Shown here: positions 52,315 through 63,592 of the stretch, piece by piece
How positions within the stretch are numbered: the first letter of the stretch is position 1
Layout: every line of letters begins with the position of its first letter
The notes under the pieces: generated by a model
Database searches by the model: none
What the model saw: the letters and a program-made list of their open reading frames with translations, nothing else
Told to the model about the DNA's origin: nothing
Assembly (NCBI GenBank): GCA_036785325.1
Contig: JAXIVH010000007.1
Span: 4,819,964-4,883,963 of the forward strand
Length of the DNA stretch: 64,000 nt
Source of the DNA: Urophycis tenuis
Taxonomy: Eukaryota > Chordata > Actinopteri > Gadiformes > Phycidae
Direction of reading: 5' to 3'
Program-made: the position numbers and the translations under genes

Positions 52315-52978
52315 TGTTATGACCCTAGCGGTCATAATTTCCATTAGTTGTGTTTTTCTCTGTGTTGGTTGTGTTTCTCTCTATGTTGTGTTCCTCCTCC
52401 CTGTCACCAGGGGGGGTTGTCCCAAAATGTACCCATTCAGGTGGAGGTCGCTGATTGGGGGACATCCCCGGAGGCTGATGGTTGGAGGAAATGCGAAATG
52501 GAAGGGGATTCAAAAGTGGAGCCGGGAGCTCGCGTCGCTCTCTCTCTCACCTTCTCGCAGCTCTCATCCGACCTGGCCAGTGTGGCAAAATTGATGTTTG
52601 TTGTGTCGAGATTTGTTCTCCTTTGTAAATAGTGTACATAGCTGTAAAAATCATCTTTCAGTCCCGTTTTAGTAGGGGTGAGTAGCCTGTTTCTTTTGTG
52701 GCATCTTTTCTCCTGTTTTGGGTAGGGAGTAAGGTTAGAAACCAGTTTTTTGTTGACTCTTATTTCTTCTGGAAATAGGGAAGTTAGTTTTAAAATCAGC
52801 TTGTTTTGTTTATTGTTTTAGGCGACGCTCACCCTGAAGTATATAATCTCATTTGGGTAAATAAACCCCTTTGATTTTGGACTGCAAATACGTGTTTTCG
52901 TGAGTTATTGTTGAGAGTGGGGGAAAATAGAGAGAGCACTATGTTACGTTCTAGGTATTCCCTAGGCGGGACGTAACA
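52315..52978 (+). repeat. Gypsy 3' LTR (664 bp)
   Basis: Begins TGTTATGACC directly after a G-rich polypurine tract, ends GACGTAACA, with 5-bp terminal inverted repeats. The flank on the right is ACTGGTGATAGG of the P-element transposase. Confidence 0.85.
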
Positions 52979-55441
52979 ACTGGTGATAGGAACTGGCCCA
53001 CGGTGACAGCCTGCAGTGCATATTGGAACTCCACAGGTGTTGGGACAGAGTTCCTTAGACGAATCGATGAAAATGTGTTCTCCAGGCAGTCCTGGGTGAA
53101 GCGGCTTGTAAGAACAAACTTGTGCCCTTGACTCAACAGGTCATGCTGGATCTCCAGGATTGTTGTTGTGGCCATCACTAGTCCTGTCTGGACTGGTTTC
53201 CAGCTGCCCTGGGGACCGATCTTCAGACCCCGAAACAGATGGATGGAGTCCTGGAGGAAGCTGATGGCCTTATCATACTCCTCCATCTTGAAATGACTTA
53301 GGGCAGTGACAACGTTGCGCGATGACATGAGGTCGAAACAGTGGTCAACCTTCTCCAAAAACCATGAAGTGGTAAGGTAGGACTCTGGTCTGTTCTCCTC
53401 CGCCACCATGTACTTCAGGGCAACACTTGTTGACTTGCTAAAGACATGCATTGATGAACTGACCTTCATCTTCTCAAAATGACTAGGCTCCAGGACGCCT
53501 CTAGACAACTTAGGTGCCAGCTTCAGGGCCATGCCCTCTTGGTATGATACCAGATCTTTCAGAGGGCCAACAGACACCTGACTGGACGGCAGCTTCTCCT
53601 TGTCCACCACATCTTGTGGTATGGTGATGACGTGACCATTGACCAAGGCACTCTTCAAGTTCTTTACTACGTGTGGCACATCAGCCATGAAGTAGAGGCG
53701 CTGGTGTGGCTCCACAGGATGTTCTATCCACGGCTTGGCATAGGTCACCCCAAAAGACTTCCACATTGCCCTATTGGGGCTCCCCATGTCAGTGGTGATG
53801 TTTAACACATGAAGCCCTATTGACGCCGCTGCTTCCAAGATGGCGAGTATTATGGGCCGGTACACTGCGCCATCAGTAGAATTGCCACTGTAGTGGTAAG
53901 CCACAACCTGTTTCCACCGTGTGGTAGCACCAGCCAGCATGAACACTAAGGCATGAGTGGCCTGGCCTTTGTGACCAGGTAGTGTTGTGTCCCCAAACAG
54001 CCTCCCTGATCCCAGATGCAGCTCAACGCTTGGGGTGATGGACATCTCATCTAAGGTGAGCACACATTTCTTCTCCATCTCGTTCATTCCATCTGCCTTC
54101 AGCCTCAGCATGCCAAACACCTCCCCCAACACTCCTGGCTCCAGTTTGACGTGCTGCATCCTCCTCTGAATGGTCCTGATGTCAGGCAGAGGCATATTCA
54201 GTGCTTGGAGGGTTCTATATCCTGTTGTGCCACAACTGAACCTAATCCCAATTGCCTTTTTTACAGTTTCTTTCCCCCCACCGTATCCCCCCTTTTTTGA
54301 ATGCCCAAGTGCTCTAATTTGGTCTGTGTTCAAGATTGTTTTACATTTTTGATTGATCAAATTGTGTTTTTTTCTTAATGCCAAATTAATCCTTTTCTGT
54401 TTTACCAGAGCCTTCTCTGCTCTCCTTCTAAGTAATTTCTCCATTCTGAGCTGCCTCATTAGACCCTCCACCTGAGCCCGGTCACAACTGGCCCTTGGCA
54501 GTCTGGTTCCTGGAGCACCTGACCCTGGCAAACTGGCCTCTTCAATGATGACCCCTGACTGACTGGTCCCTGGCAGTCTGCTGACATCTCTTTCACTCTC
54601 TCTGTCTGTTATGTCCCTTTCATTCTCTTGGATCTCCACCTCAATTTCTCCCTCAATCTCTGTAACAATAACAAGGTATTCTTGCTGTTATATGTGTATG
54701 CTGCCTTTAGATTTGCACCTACTGTAATTTAAGGGTACACTACACTCCTATAGTGACATTCATCTAAATTAATATATTGGCAATGGTAAAGTACAAATAA
54801 ATCTGAAGATTATCTACATGTGGTATATGAATCTTGAGGAAATCCTTGAACTCTAGTTGTTTTTAAGCTGTATACTAATCTGAAGGTTGCATTAGGAGTG
54901 TAGTCTATCCTTGAATTATATAACATGGGAAACATTGTTAGCTGCATATATCATACCAATGTTTGATGTGCCATAATAGGTGTGGTCATCATTCCTGCCA
55001 TTAACCACTGGAGGCCTACTCCTTGATGTGGCTTTCCTCCTTTTTGGCTTAGGTCGATGGACAAATAACGTTGGCAAAGCATCTGGCCTCAACCTCAGAT
55101 TTCCTCCAGATTTGCTGGCAATAAATTGGTCATCTTCAAAGTGTACCTGTAGGTAGGCTTGTAAAATCAGTTTCCACTGCACACTTCAAATGTCACTGAA
55201 GAGTCAAAATTCTCTACACTTTGAGGTATGATGCCCTTTAAAATGTTTACAAGTCATGTCACTTCTGTGAACATTTCTTATATGACAGAGTTTTCTGATG
55301 TTGTTGTCCTCTGTCAGACAGGTTTTTTCTGTTGACCATTGCCATCCATCTCTTTCTTCGCTCAAGGTTCTTGGGGAAGCCATATATACGGAACCCCTTC
55401 TCAGACCGATTTCAGCATCCAAACGCTGCACATCCAACCAT
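52979..55441 (-). pseudogene. THAP/P-element transposase, N-terminal and catalytic part
   Basis: Minus strand. First exon from 55441: a THAP zinc-finger start (MVGCAAFGC then a TGA, then NRSEKGFRIYGFPKNLERR). Second exon 55146-54957: VHFEDDQFIASKSGG, LRLRPDALPTLF, the THAP end with its His and the P-box. Main exon from 54659: coiled basic region LRMEKLLRRRAEKALVKQKR, then the P-element core with VLTLDEMSITPSVELHLGSG (catalytic DEM, 54060), HALVFMLAGATTRWKQVVAY, LNITTDMGSPNRAMW (TTDMGSPN), ADVPHVVKNLKSALVNG, and TSRFTQDCLENTFSSIRLRN (53090). Apart from the THAP stop this exon is open for 562 codons up to the gypsy LTR. Confidence 0.85.
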
Positions 55442-56166
55442 GGTATGTATGACCACTGATCTATTAAAATGTTGGTTGTAAACAATAGCCATCAGAACTC
55501 AGACATCATTGAAAATCACAGAAAGCGGGCGACAACCACTAATGTCCCTCTGACTTGGATTAGGTAACAGGTCAGAGTACATGACCAAACCAGGATCCTC
55601 CTCACTCACTCTTCATTGTGTTTTGTGTTCGCTCAGGGCTGTTATAATGACTGTTGTGGTAATGACACAATGTACGGTATGTTAGTGATGTTAGAATATG
55701 TTGTGATTGGGTTGTCGAAAGTATAGCGCTACCTGCTGTGTCCTCTGTTTAGTCTGCTTTCAACTGTATTCTCTCCCCTTATTCACCACTGTCCCTATTC
55801 TTACTCTGCTTTTTAGGGCCCAGGAAATACTATGTGAAGGAGGATGTCCCTTTCACCAAGGAACCTTTGTTTTTTTTTCAAATTTTCACACAAGCAAGCA
55901 CACATTCTTGTTGTCTGTTCATTGTTTAATAAAAAATATTTTATTTGAAAACCTTCATTTTTATCAGCGATCCTTACATTGATGTCTCAATAGCTGTAAC
56001 AGGAGTTACAAGTGTTTTGTTATTTACATACTATACTATAAACAATAATCTATACAGCTATACAAGAAATAAACAATTCCTATGAATGTGCAATAACAGA
56101 ACCAACATATACTTATGGATGTGAAATAGTAGTTATTAAATAATAGTTAATTGCTTAAGTTACTTG
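55442..56166. other. Gene-free interval upstream of the P-element transposase
   Basis: Likely 5' flank of the P-element gene. No terminal inverted repeat or host gene recognised. Confidence 0.4.
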
Positions 56167-56540
56167 CACTGTAAACCCGAATAAGTTCAGAATACTCAAA
56201 ACCTTTGTGGAAACCGATTACCTCAAAGTTTTTGAGTAAGTAAGTTAGAATATTTAAGTTTGGAGTACTTACAGTTTTTAAATCATTTACACTCAAATAG
56301 TGTTTTTTTTTTTTTTTTAAATTTGTACTTAAAGTACTTAAAACATTTGTTTTAATTTGTATATATTTTTTTATTTCTTTGTAATGACTTTTTCTGATTC
56401 TATGGTACTTAATTGATCAACATCTTTGAACTCTAAAAATATACTGGTTAGTAACCAAAATGATAATTTTACACAGCTCAAAAACTACTAGTTCAGAATA
56501 CTCAAACTTCTTCACACAACAAATGTAGAATATTTCAGTG
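56167..56540. repeat. Left terminus and subterminal repeats of CACTA-like unit C
   Basis: End CACTGTAAACCCGAATAAG, then alternating AATACTCAAA/TTTGAGTA and GTACTT/AAGTAC motifs to about 56510. Preceded by TTG. Confidence 0.65.
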
Positions 56541-57566
56541 TTTTTATTCAGATGTCTTTTTCTCCAAACCACTTTGGACACAGCAACAGAACTGTAAGCA
56601 TAAATACAACGCATACAAACATCTGTATGGGTGTGTGCATAAATCTTTGCAAACGTCTATTACAGATAAGAACAAGAGCACCAGGATCTTCAGTGCTCAA
56701 TATCAAAAAGTATGGCATCTTAAAATCGTTTATCCATGGCCATGCAACTTCCAAATGACGCTATAAAAGATTTGAATTTTGATTAAACAATAAGGATACC
56801 AAAAAATAAAGACTTCAAGTCTATACCATTTGTAAAGACAGGCCAACAAATGCACAATCTGAAAATGTAAACGACCCGTTTGGTTGGAGGAAACCTTGCA
56901 TATCATGAACAAGAACAGTAAACACATACATTATATAAAAAAAGATTTGTATGTTTATGTGTAAATCACCGCAAATGTTTAAATGTTTGTATCGAAGTGA
57001 AAAAAGCATTGGGAACTTGTGCTCAGTTTAAAGGTATGGCCTTTCAAAACAGCATCTTCAAGTTATTTTAAATCTATGGCCATTCTACTTCAAAAAGATA
57101 ACTTAAGGAAATAAATAATTTTAAATTAATAAAAAATAGTAAATAATTAATAAAAAAATAAAATAAAAATAATAATAATAATAATTAATAAATAACCAAA
57201 AAGTAAATCTAAAGATATCAAGATAAGTCATTGCACATAAATAAAAAAATAAATTAAATTAATAACCAAAAAGGAAATTTAAAGATATAAAATCTATGCC
57301 TTTTGAAAAGAGAGGCCAACAAAAACTCAATCAGTTATTCTCTATGTACATAAATCAAACACACCCTTTTGGTCCATCATCTTTCCCCTGCTCTCACCCT
57401 GGTGCATTCTGGGAAGTTGGTATCTATTTTGAGTGTTACCAAGACGCACACACAAACATGCACCCACACGCACACACACACACACTTTTCTAGAGCTTTA
57501 AACCCCATTTGCATTTTCTCTAAAGCAGAAATAACAATCCTGTTAAGGCACATCTTGCTTAGAACA
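56541..57566. repeat. AT-rich subterminal region of unit C with imperfect direct repeats
   Basis: Blocks such as CTATGCC/CTATACC...AGAGGCCAACAAA recur (56820 and 57293), and ATAACCAAAAAG..AAAT occurs at 57191 and 57261. (AAT)n near 57166 and (CA)n at 57440-57485. No coding sequence. Confidence 0.6.
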
Positions 57567-57935
57567 TCCATCCATCCATCCATTATCGAAACTGCTTATC
57601 GCGGGGGGGCTGGAGCCAATCCCAGCTGCAACGGGCGAGAGGCGGGGTACACCCTGGACAGGTCGCCAGCCTATCACAGGGCTAACATATATAGACGAAC
57701 AACCATTCACACTCACATACACACCTATGGTCAATTTAGAGACGCCAATTAACCTAATCCCCAATCTGCATGTTTTTGGTCTGTGGGAGGAAGCCGGAGT
57801 ACCCGGAGAGAACCCACGCAAGCACGGGGAGAACATGCAAACTCCACACAGAAAGGTCCCGGGTCCCAGGTGGATTCGAACCCAGAACCCTCTTGCTGTG
57901 AGGCGACAGTGCTAACCACTGCACCACCGTGCCGC
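57567..57935 (-). mobile_element. tRNA-derived SINE with (GGAT)n tail and 13-bp target duplication
   Basis: Minus strand: head GGCGGCACGGTGGTGCAGTG (box A) and GGGTTCGAATCC (box B), body GGTTTTCTCC-type teleost sequence, tail (GGAT)n. Flanked on both sides by CTTGCTTAGAACA (57554-57566 and 57936-57948). Confidence 0.9.
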
Positions 57936-58707
57936 CTTGCTTAGAACAATCAATCAAATAAACAATGAAACAATGCAACAAACATGCTGTCATGACACAG
58001 GTGTCTGGACAAATCCACAACTTCTACATTGTCGTTAGCAGGTCATTTTTCAAACAGAGCAAAGAAGGTTTGAGTGGTGCACCATCATCCAACCCCATGA
58101 GTACCTTCTGAATGAAGGTGAATGTGCTAAGAAGCTTATTTGGGTAGTCCAGATGCAAACAATAAACCAGCCCAAACAGCAACACATATGCATCCGCAAA
58201 CGTGGCAATGTCCATCATAACCAACTCGTCTTCCACCACGATGGCTGTACTTGTAGGAATGAAGTGAACTGGAGATGTACTTCTCTCTGTGACCACCGTG
58301 AGAATACCAACAGGAGTATCACTGATGTCTGGTTCCTCCGATTCCTCACTCTGGAAAATGCAAATGGGGGTTCAAATATGGTTAGCTTGAATGAATCAGA
58401 CAACTGCATTTTTGCAACAGGTGAGTATTTCTTGTTGAGTCATCATTACTCAGCAAGAACATGGATAGGTATTTCACAAGAGTCATAAAGCAAAAGTACA
58501 CTGGTAAGTATTTCTGAACACTTTTCTACAGCTACCCACTCAACAAATAAGTATACGACTAAGTGTTACACAATAACTACAAAGATAACTAACCCCCTCC
58601 ACTACTCCTCTCCCCCTCCAATTAAGGTTAAGTGACTCAACTAGAAAATTTAGTCTCAGAAATTTTGAGAAATCCCTGGGACTTCTGCTGGGGGTGCCAT
58701 CTTAACC

Positions 58708-58711
<4 letters not shown>

Positions 58712-58741
<30 letters not shown>
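58712..58741. repeat. (TG)n microsatellite
   Basis: Short TG run in intron 3 of the unit C second gene. Confidence 0.95.
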
Positions 58742-58743
<2 letters not shown>

Positions 58744-60390
58744 TGTCTGAGAGAGACAAAGAAAGAGAGCAGTGTGTATGTGATGGTGAGAGAAAGAAGC
58801 CTTAGGGCCCTAATTACAACACCAAGGCACTTCAAAATAGCTCCAATGGTAAAAGGTGATTAGTGATGACATCTTTTATATAAATATATTAAGACTTACA
58901 TTCCAAGTCTTGAAAAACTGCGTGTCCTCTTCCCGCAGGTATACTGAGAGAGCACGAAGGGCTACAGTGCGTTTCATGTTAATATCATGCACATCCTGGG
59001 TGGATAAACAAAAACACATGAGAAAAAAACAGGGGCCCTTTGCTGCCGACATATGACTTACTGTGCTAAATATGTACATGTTACAGGATAACTAACTGAG
59101 AACGAGTTAAAAGTGAAGGACTGCCCCTTGTATAGTAGTAGTATATAGTAATGATGGTGGTAGTAAATTGCTGACAAACCTGGGAGCCAGCTGTTCCATG
59201 TGGATAGAATTTGGACAAAGTCCATTTTAGCTTTATTTCAACTCACCTCAATTTCATAGTACTGTAGGATGTCTCGCAGCGCTCCTGCCACCCTTCTAGT
59301 ACGAGCTGCCTTCTCTCTGTAAAGTCCTATGAGCTATGGAATGTGCTGATCAAGTTCAGCATAAAATTGGTTCCGTAAATTTACGTTTGTGATCCTGTGG
59401 AACTCAGCACAGACCTAAAATAACAATGACACACAAAGTATATGAAAGACTATGAAAAACACCAAAGGGAAATACCTCAGTCACATTTGAAGGGTGCACT
59501 ATCCTTTTAAAATGAATAGTCAATACAATAAAGATAGTTGAAGATGAGCAGAAAACACTTCGAGTCTGTGTTTTACTGTTTTTGTTTACCTGTGATTGGG
59601 CCTGAAGGGCAGGCCATCTCTCCAGAAAGTCCTTCACCAGTGGGCCTCCCTGAACAATTTCCTGACGACGAAGTGCGAAAGTCTTGTGCATCAGTTTCTC
59701 TATTAGTTGTAGGTTTCTGTCGGCAAGATCAACTTCAGCTTTGATCTGTGTTCTAATTTCCTCCAAACTGTCCTCGTTTTGTCCTCTTGGGAAGTTTGGC
59801 AGAAAGTTCACTTCAGCCCTTCTGGCTTTTTTAATGTTCGAGTGGGGATGTGCTTTCTCAGGATCATTCCTGCTGCTTTTCCCTGTATTTACGGACACCT
59901 CCTTGCAGCCAGATCTTGCCAGTCTAGTACGGTAATTTCCCATTTAAAATGTCATGCTAATTTTCCATCCGTACCACCCACTTGCACTCCCCAGTTCTTT
60001 CAGACATGGGTGAGCCTTAACCAGGGCTTCAGCTGCCATGCCTACATCCCTGTCGCTTGGGTATGGTTTAAAAGAATACATTAAGGAGGCCATGCTCTCT
60101 AATATGTTGTGTTTTTGTGCTCGGTTTAATTTTAGAGTCTTCCCGGAGCTCTCAAAAATCGTTCCCCTCTTGCAAGACATGTTCTACTTCGTAAGAAAAA
60201 GTTGGGACGGGAAAAACATCAGGCCATGTTTTTTGCCGTTGGCTTACAGGCACATGAGGCAGGATATCTGTGTCGGAACTAGCACATGAACTCAGATCAC
60301 TTTCTGATCTAACGACTCTCAGCGTGCTCTTCTCTGGCAGGTCTTCAATGTCAACCAAGCAGCAGAGCTCTCCTCCGAAGTCCGGATCTT

Positions 60391-60622
60391 TCAAGTTTCA
60401 AGTTTCAAGTATCTTTATTGTCAAATGTGCTACATGGCAGGCATATAGCACAGATGAAATTGCAGTCCTCTCAGACCTGCGGTGCAAAATAAACAATGGA
60501 CAAACAAAGTAGACAACAGACATCGTACAGACAACCATAGAAACACAGAAACACAGAAAGTACAAGAAAAAAAAAGTGAAAAAGTGAGGTAGTGCGTTCA
60601 GAAAAATAGTGCAATCTTCATA
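60391..60622 (-). mobile_element. 5'-truncated retroelement 3' end inserted in the PB1 exon
   Basis: Minus strand: begins TGCACTATTTTTC, contains ACAATAAAGATACTTGAAAC and ends in (TTGAAAC)n, a LINE-type 3' tail. It splits the PB1 codons between QYED and PDFGG, possibly with GAAGAT/GAAAGAT as target repeat. Confidence 0.8.
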
Positions 60623-60918
60623 CTGTAAGGTGAATTCAAAGTCCAGCCTTTGCTTTACTTTGTCTTTCAAGATGCCGATGAGCTCATCAACTGATTCTGG
60701 CCTCTGGTTCAAAGTTACTTTCACAGCCACATCAGTGGCTATGCACACACGGAGCAGGTACTTCGGCATGGCCATCAGCTGAAAATCAAGAGAGAGAACA
60801 CACACAATCAAAAACTTAGAATGAAAGAATTTAGATACTTGATTTAGATAAAACATTGCTTTCATGTTAAAATCAACTCAATATTAAGCTGCTTTGCAGT
60901 TTGAGCACAAGGTATAAA

Positions 60919-63592
60919 TTACTTTCTGTGCGGCTGTATGAAGCGCTTGGGTGTCAACAGAAGTTGTCCTTCAACATGGTACGCAGAGAGTGGTGAGCTG
61001 TCATTAAGCTCTAAGATGTTGTTGACAGTTAAATTTCCAGGGTAAAGTTTGTACGATCTCAAGTGTTCAATGTAACATGACTTGTGTTCCCTGCATAGAA
61101 ACATTACATCACTGTTAACAAGTAGGATCTGCTCTATCCTGCTAAACTGAGGCAGTCCTCCCTCTTGTCCCACAGATACAAACCTCCCAACATCATACAT
61201 GGTGCCATCCAAAGTGATGTTTGACGTGCTGTATATCAAACTGCTGTCTGTTTTTTGTCTAATGTACTGTTTTGCAACATCTGGAAGAACTGAGACCAAG
61301 ACCGAAGAGACATTTGATGCCTGCTGATGTGGTTTAAAGAACGAGGGTGCACTGAGGTAGTATGCTACCATGTGCTGATGCCGTGTTGCTAGGGTTTTCA
61401 ACACATTCTTAAAGTTTTGTGTATCGTGTATTACACGCTTGAAAAACCTATGCTTTCCTTCGAATCTCATAGTCCACAAATGGACAAGGGGTCCAAAACA
61501 ACGTATCAGATCTGGGTAGTGCTCTAAATAGTGATGCTAAGGAAGCAGTCTGAACTCAGGGAAAACCTCCTGAAGCATTTGTCTGTGATCCTGAATCTTG
61601 GTCTTCAAATACTCAATAGATTCATCATCAAATGTTGGGGACAGGACTAGCGCAACAATATCTTTTAAATCCATCAATATAGTCCAAGCCCCATCTCCAT
61701 CAGGAACCGTCTGGCCTATCATCAATGGCAGTAGTTGTAACAATGTGCTGTTTTCGTGACCATTACCACCAATTGACCGCTTTCTGGCAAAGGTCTTTGA
61801 AATTGGCCGTGGTCTGTTAACTTTATCCGAGTTTTCGTATGGGAATATGATTTTTCTGTTTAGTCCCTCAAGAGTAAAGTATTTAAGCCTTATCATCTCC
61901 TGAATGCAGAGGGCCAACTCTACTGGCACAATGCCCTCAAAAAGGTCATGCAAAATATCAGGTGGGAAGCCAGTGGTTGTGTGAAAATGCTGTAAACTCT
62001 CATTCAAGATACAATCCCCTTTGACACCAACTGCACTGTGACTCTGATCCCCTTGCATAACAGCCAGCAAATTACGGTCATGACTGGCTTTGGTCCTCAG
62101 ACAAAATTCACCGTCTCCAACTTCATGAGACAGAATCTGGTCTCGTGTGGCATTGCAAAAACGACAAATGTGTCCTGCACGGAAGGATTGCATGAAGCCT
62201 GCTAATGCGTGTGCTGCCAGGTTGTCAGACGCAACACAAAGAATGGTACCTTGAACTGGCTGGCCAAGAGACTCGATGAATACACCGTCTTGTTCAAGAG
62301 TGCAAAGGTCTTGTAACAAAGGACGGAGAACTGTTTTGTATTCATACTTTTGGATATCAGGGACCTTACAAATTGCTCTTAGCTGAATAACATGCAGCGC
62401 TGATCTGTATTTAAGTGGTAGATCTGCAAGCACCCAGTAAACTGAGCACAGTTTGTGTATTTTTCTTGACGTGCCTAAAGGATTGGCAATTTCAATATGA
62501 TCAATGTACAATAAAATTGGCAGTGAGAGTTCTAAGGAAGACAACAAATTATTCTTTTGAAAATATAAACCATCTTGGTGGCTTGTGTAATGGCCTTCTT
62601 GTGACATCTTTGTTTCCTTTATTCCTTCCAGGATGTCTGTGTGTTTAAACATTTCCTGGATCACCTGGAGAATAAGGACATAGGCTACTCTGCATCCAGG
62701 CTCCAACTCGTACTGCACTGGTTTCACAACAGGGAAATTTTTCTCAACAGATGTTTTTCTTCGTTTTTTGGTGGACATCTCCTCCCCTTTCGTTGTGGCA
62801 CTGACAAAAATATTTGTGTTCATGACCTCATTTACTAAATCATTCAGAGTAGCTTCAGTAATAGAGATATCATGCCTCTGTAGTGTCTCTTTTACAGTAT
62901 CCCTGATGAGAGGCTGAGACAAGGAAAATATCTGACTGAGATGATCAACTATTTCCTGAGTTGCCATGTCAGAAACGTGGAGAATTGTTTGCATTTTGAG
63001 GAATAATGAGGAGAGATTATGGCGCAACTGGGCTCTCAACTGGCTGGAGTCACAGACACTGTCATCCTCAGGATTATCAAATGTGGCCGCATGCTGGGAT
63101 AGGGAAATATCTTCACAATCAAGGTCAGCAGCATTTACAGTGGCATTTTCTGTTGAAACAATCTCATCACGAAAGTCTGAACTATTTGCATGTATCCTAC
63201 TTTTGTGTGTATTAAAAGAAGAATACACATTTGTGCTGTAGTTACAGTTTTTTAAATGGGCATGATATCGTCTCACGTTTTTTTAAATGGCCCCTTAAAT
63301 GAGTGAACAATGTTTCTTGTGAGAAGGGCTGTTTCAAGTTACACACAGAACAGGTAAAAGCTGCCCTTTCTGCTTGTGCTCTGTCACTTGCACTGGGCCT
63401 ACACACATCTCCGTGAAACCGTGACAAATGAATTTTCAAGGCATTAAAGGACAGAAATGTACAAATACAAGAGTCATGGAGACATGGTAGAGGGCTACCT
63501 GTAGAATAATGGCTGTGTTTCAAGCGATAGTGCCGGAATAACTGTGCCCGGGTGTCTGCAGACACAGTACACAATTTGCACTTCCACTCCAT
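60919..63592 (-). pseudogene. CACTA-like (TNP2-related) transposase, unit C, two lesions only
   Basis: Best preserved copy, about 885 codons. N-terminal C2H2 fingers MEWKCKLCTVSADTR (C..C..H..H), CLHDSCICTFLSFNALKIHL, CSVCNLKQPFSQETLFTHL and CPFKNC...H. A helical region follows, then DHIEIANPLGTSRKIHKLC (62470), SDNLAAHALAGF + HICRFC (62230), GFPPDILHDLFEGIVPVEL (61960), GGNGHENSTLLQLLPLMIG (61760), HHYLEHYPDLI, and LWTMRFEGKHRFFKR (61480). The last two blocks correspond to conserved segments of plant TNP2. Aspartates in SDN and LHD and the Glu in RFEGKH are candidate DDE residues (inference). Lesions: an extra A in an A run at about 63250 and AAG to TAG at 61537. The second gene follows about 140 bp downstream. 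Confidence 0.78.

Larger units (their letters stand above)
50890..52978 (+). mobile_element. Gypsy-type LTR retrotransposon, 5' half missing, 3' LTR present
   Basis: Inserted in the P-element transposase gene. It contains pol RT and RNase H, a purine-rich tract AGGTGGGGGGG, and a 3' LTR (52315-52978) with TGTTA...TAACA ends. There is no 5' LTR, gag, protease or integrase. In place of the 5' part stands an inverted copy of about 145 bp of its own RT (50890-51055). Confidence 0.85.
58024..60775 (-). pseudogene. PB1-domain second gene (TNPA-like / SAMD3-like), unit C
   Basis: Minus strand. Exon 1 opens after ATTTTCAG at about 60780 with MAMPKYLLRVCIATDVAVKV and a PB1 domain whose OPCA motif (YED|PDFGGELCCL) is split by a retroelement (60391-60622). 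Then KTWPDVFPVPTFSYEVEHVL, MYSFKPYPSDRD, GWYGWK and MGNYRTRLARSG, to 59590. Exon 2 is 59414-59247 (CAEFHRIT, ALRDILQYYEIE), exon 3 is 58995-58900 (LRALSVYLREEDTQFF), and exon 4 is 58350-58024 (VEDELVMMDIATFADAYVLL, LNK-type end LLTTM). Exon sizes match unit A. Lesions: the retroelement, a frameshift near 60155, a TAA at 59944 and a stop in exon 2. Downstream of the transposase and colinear with it. Confidence 0.75.
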
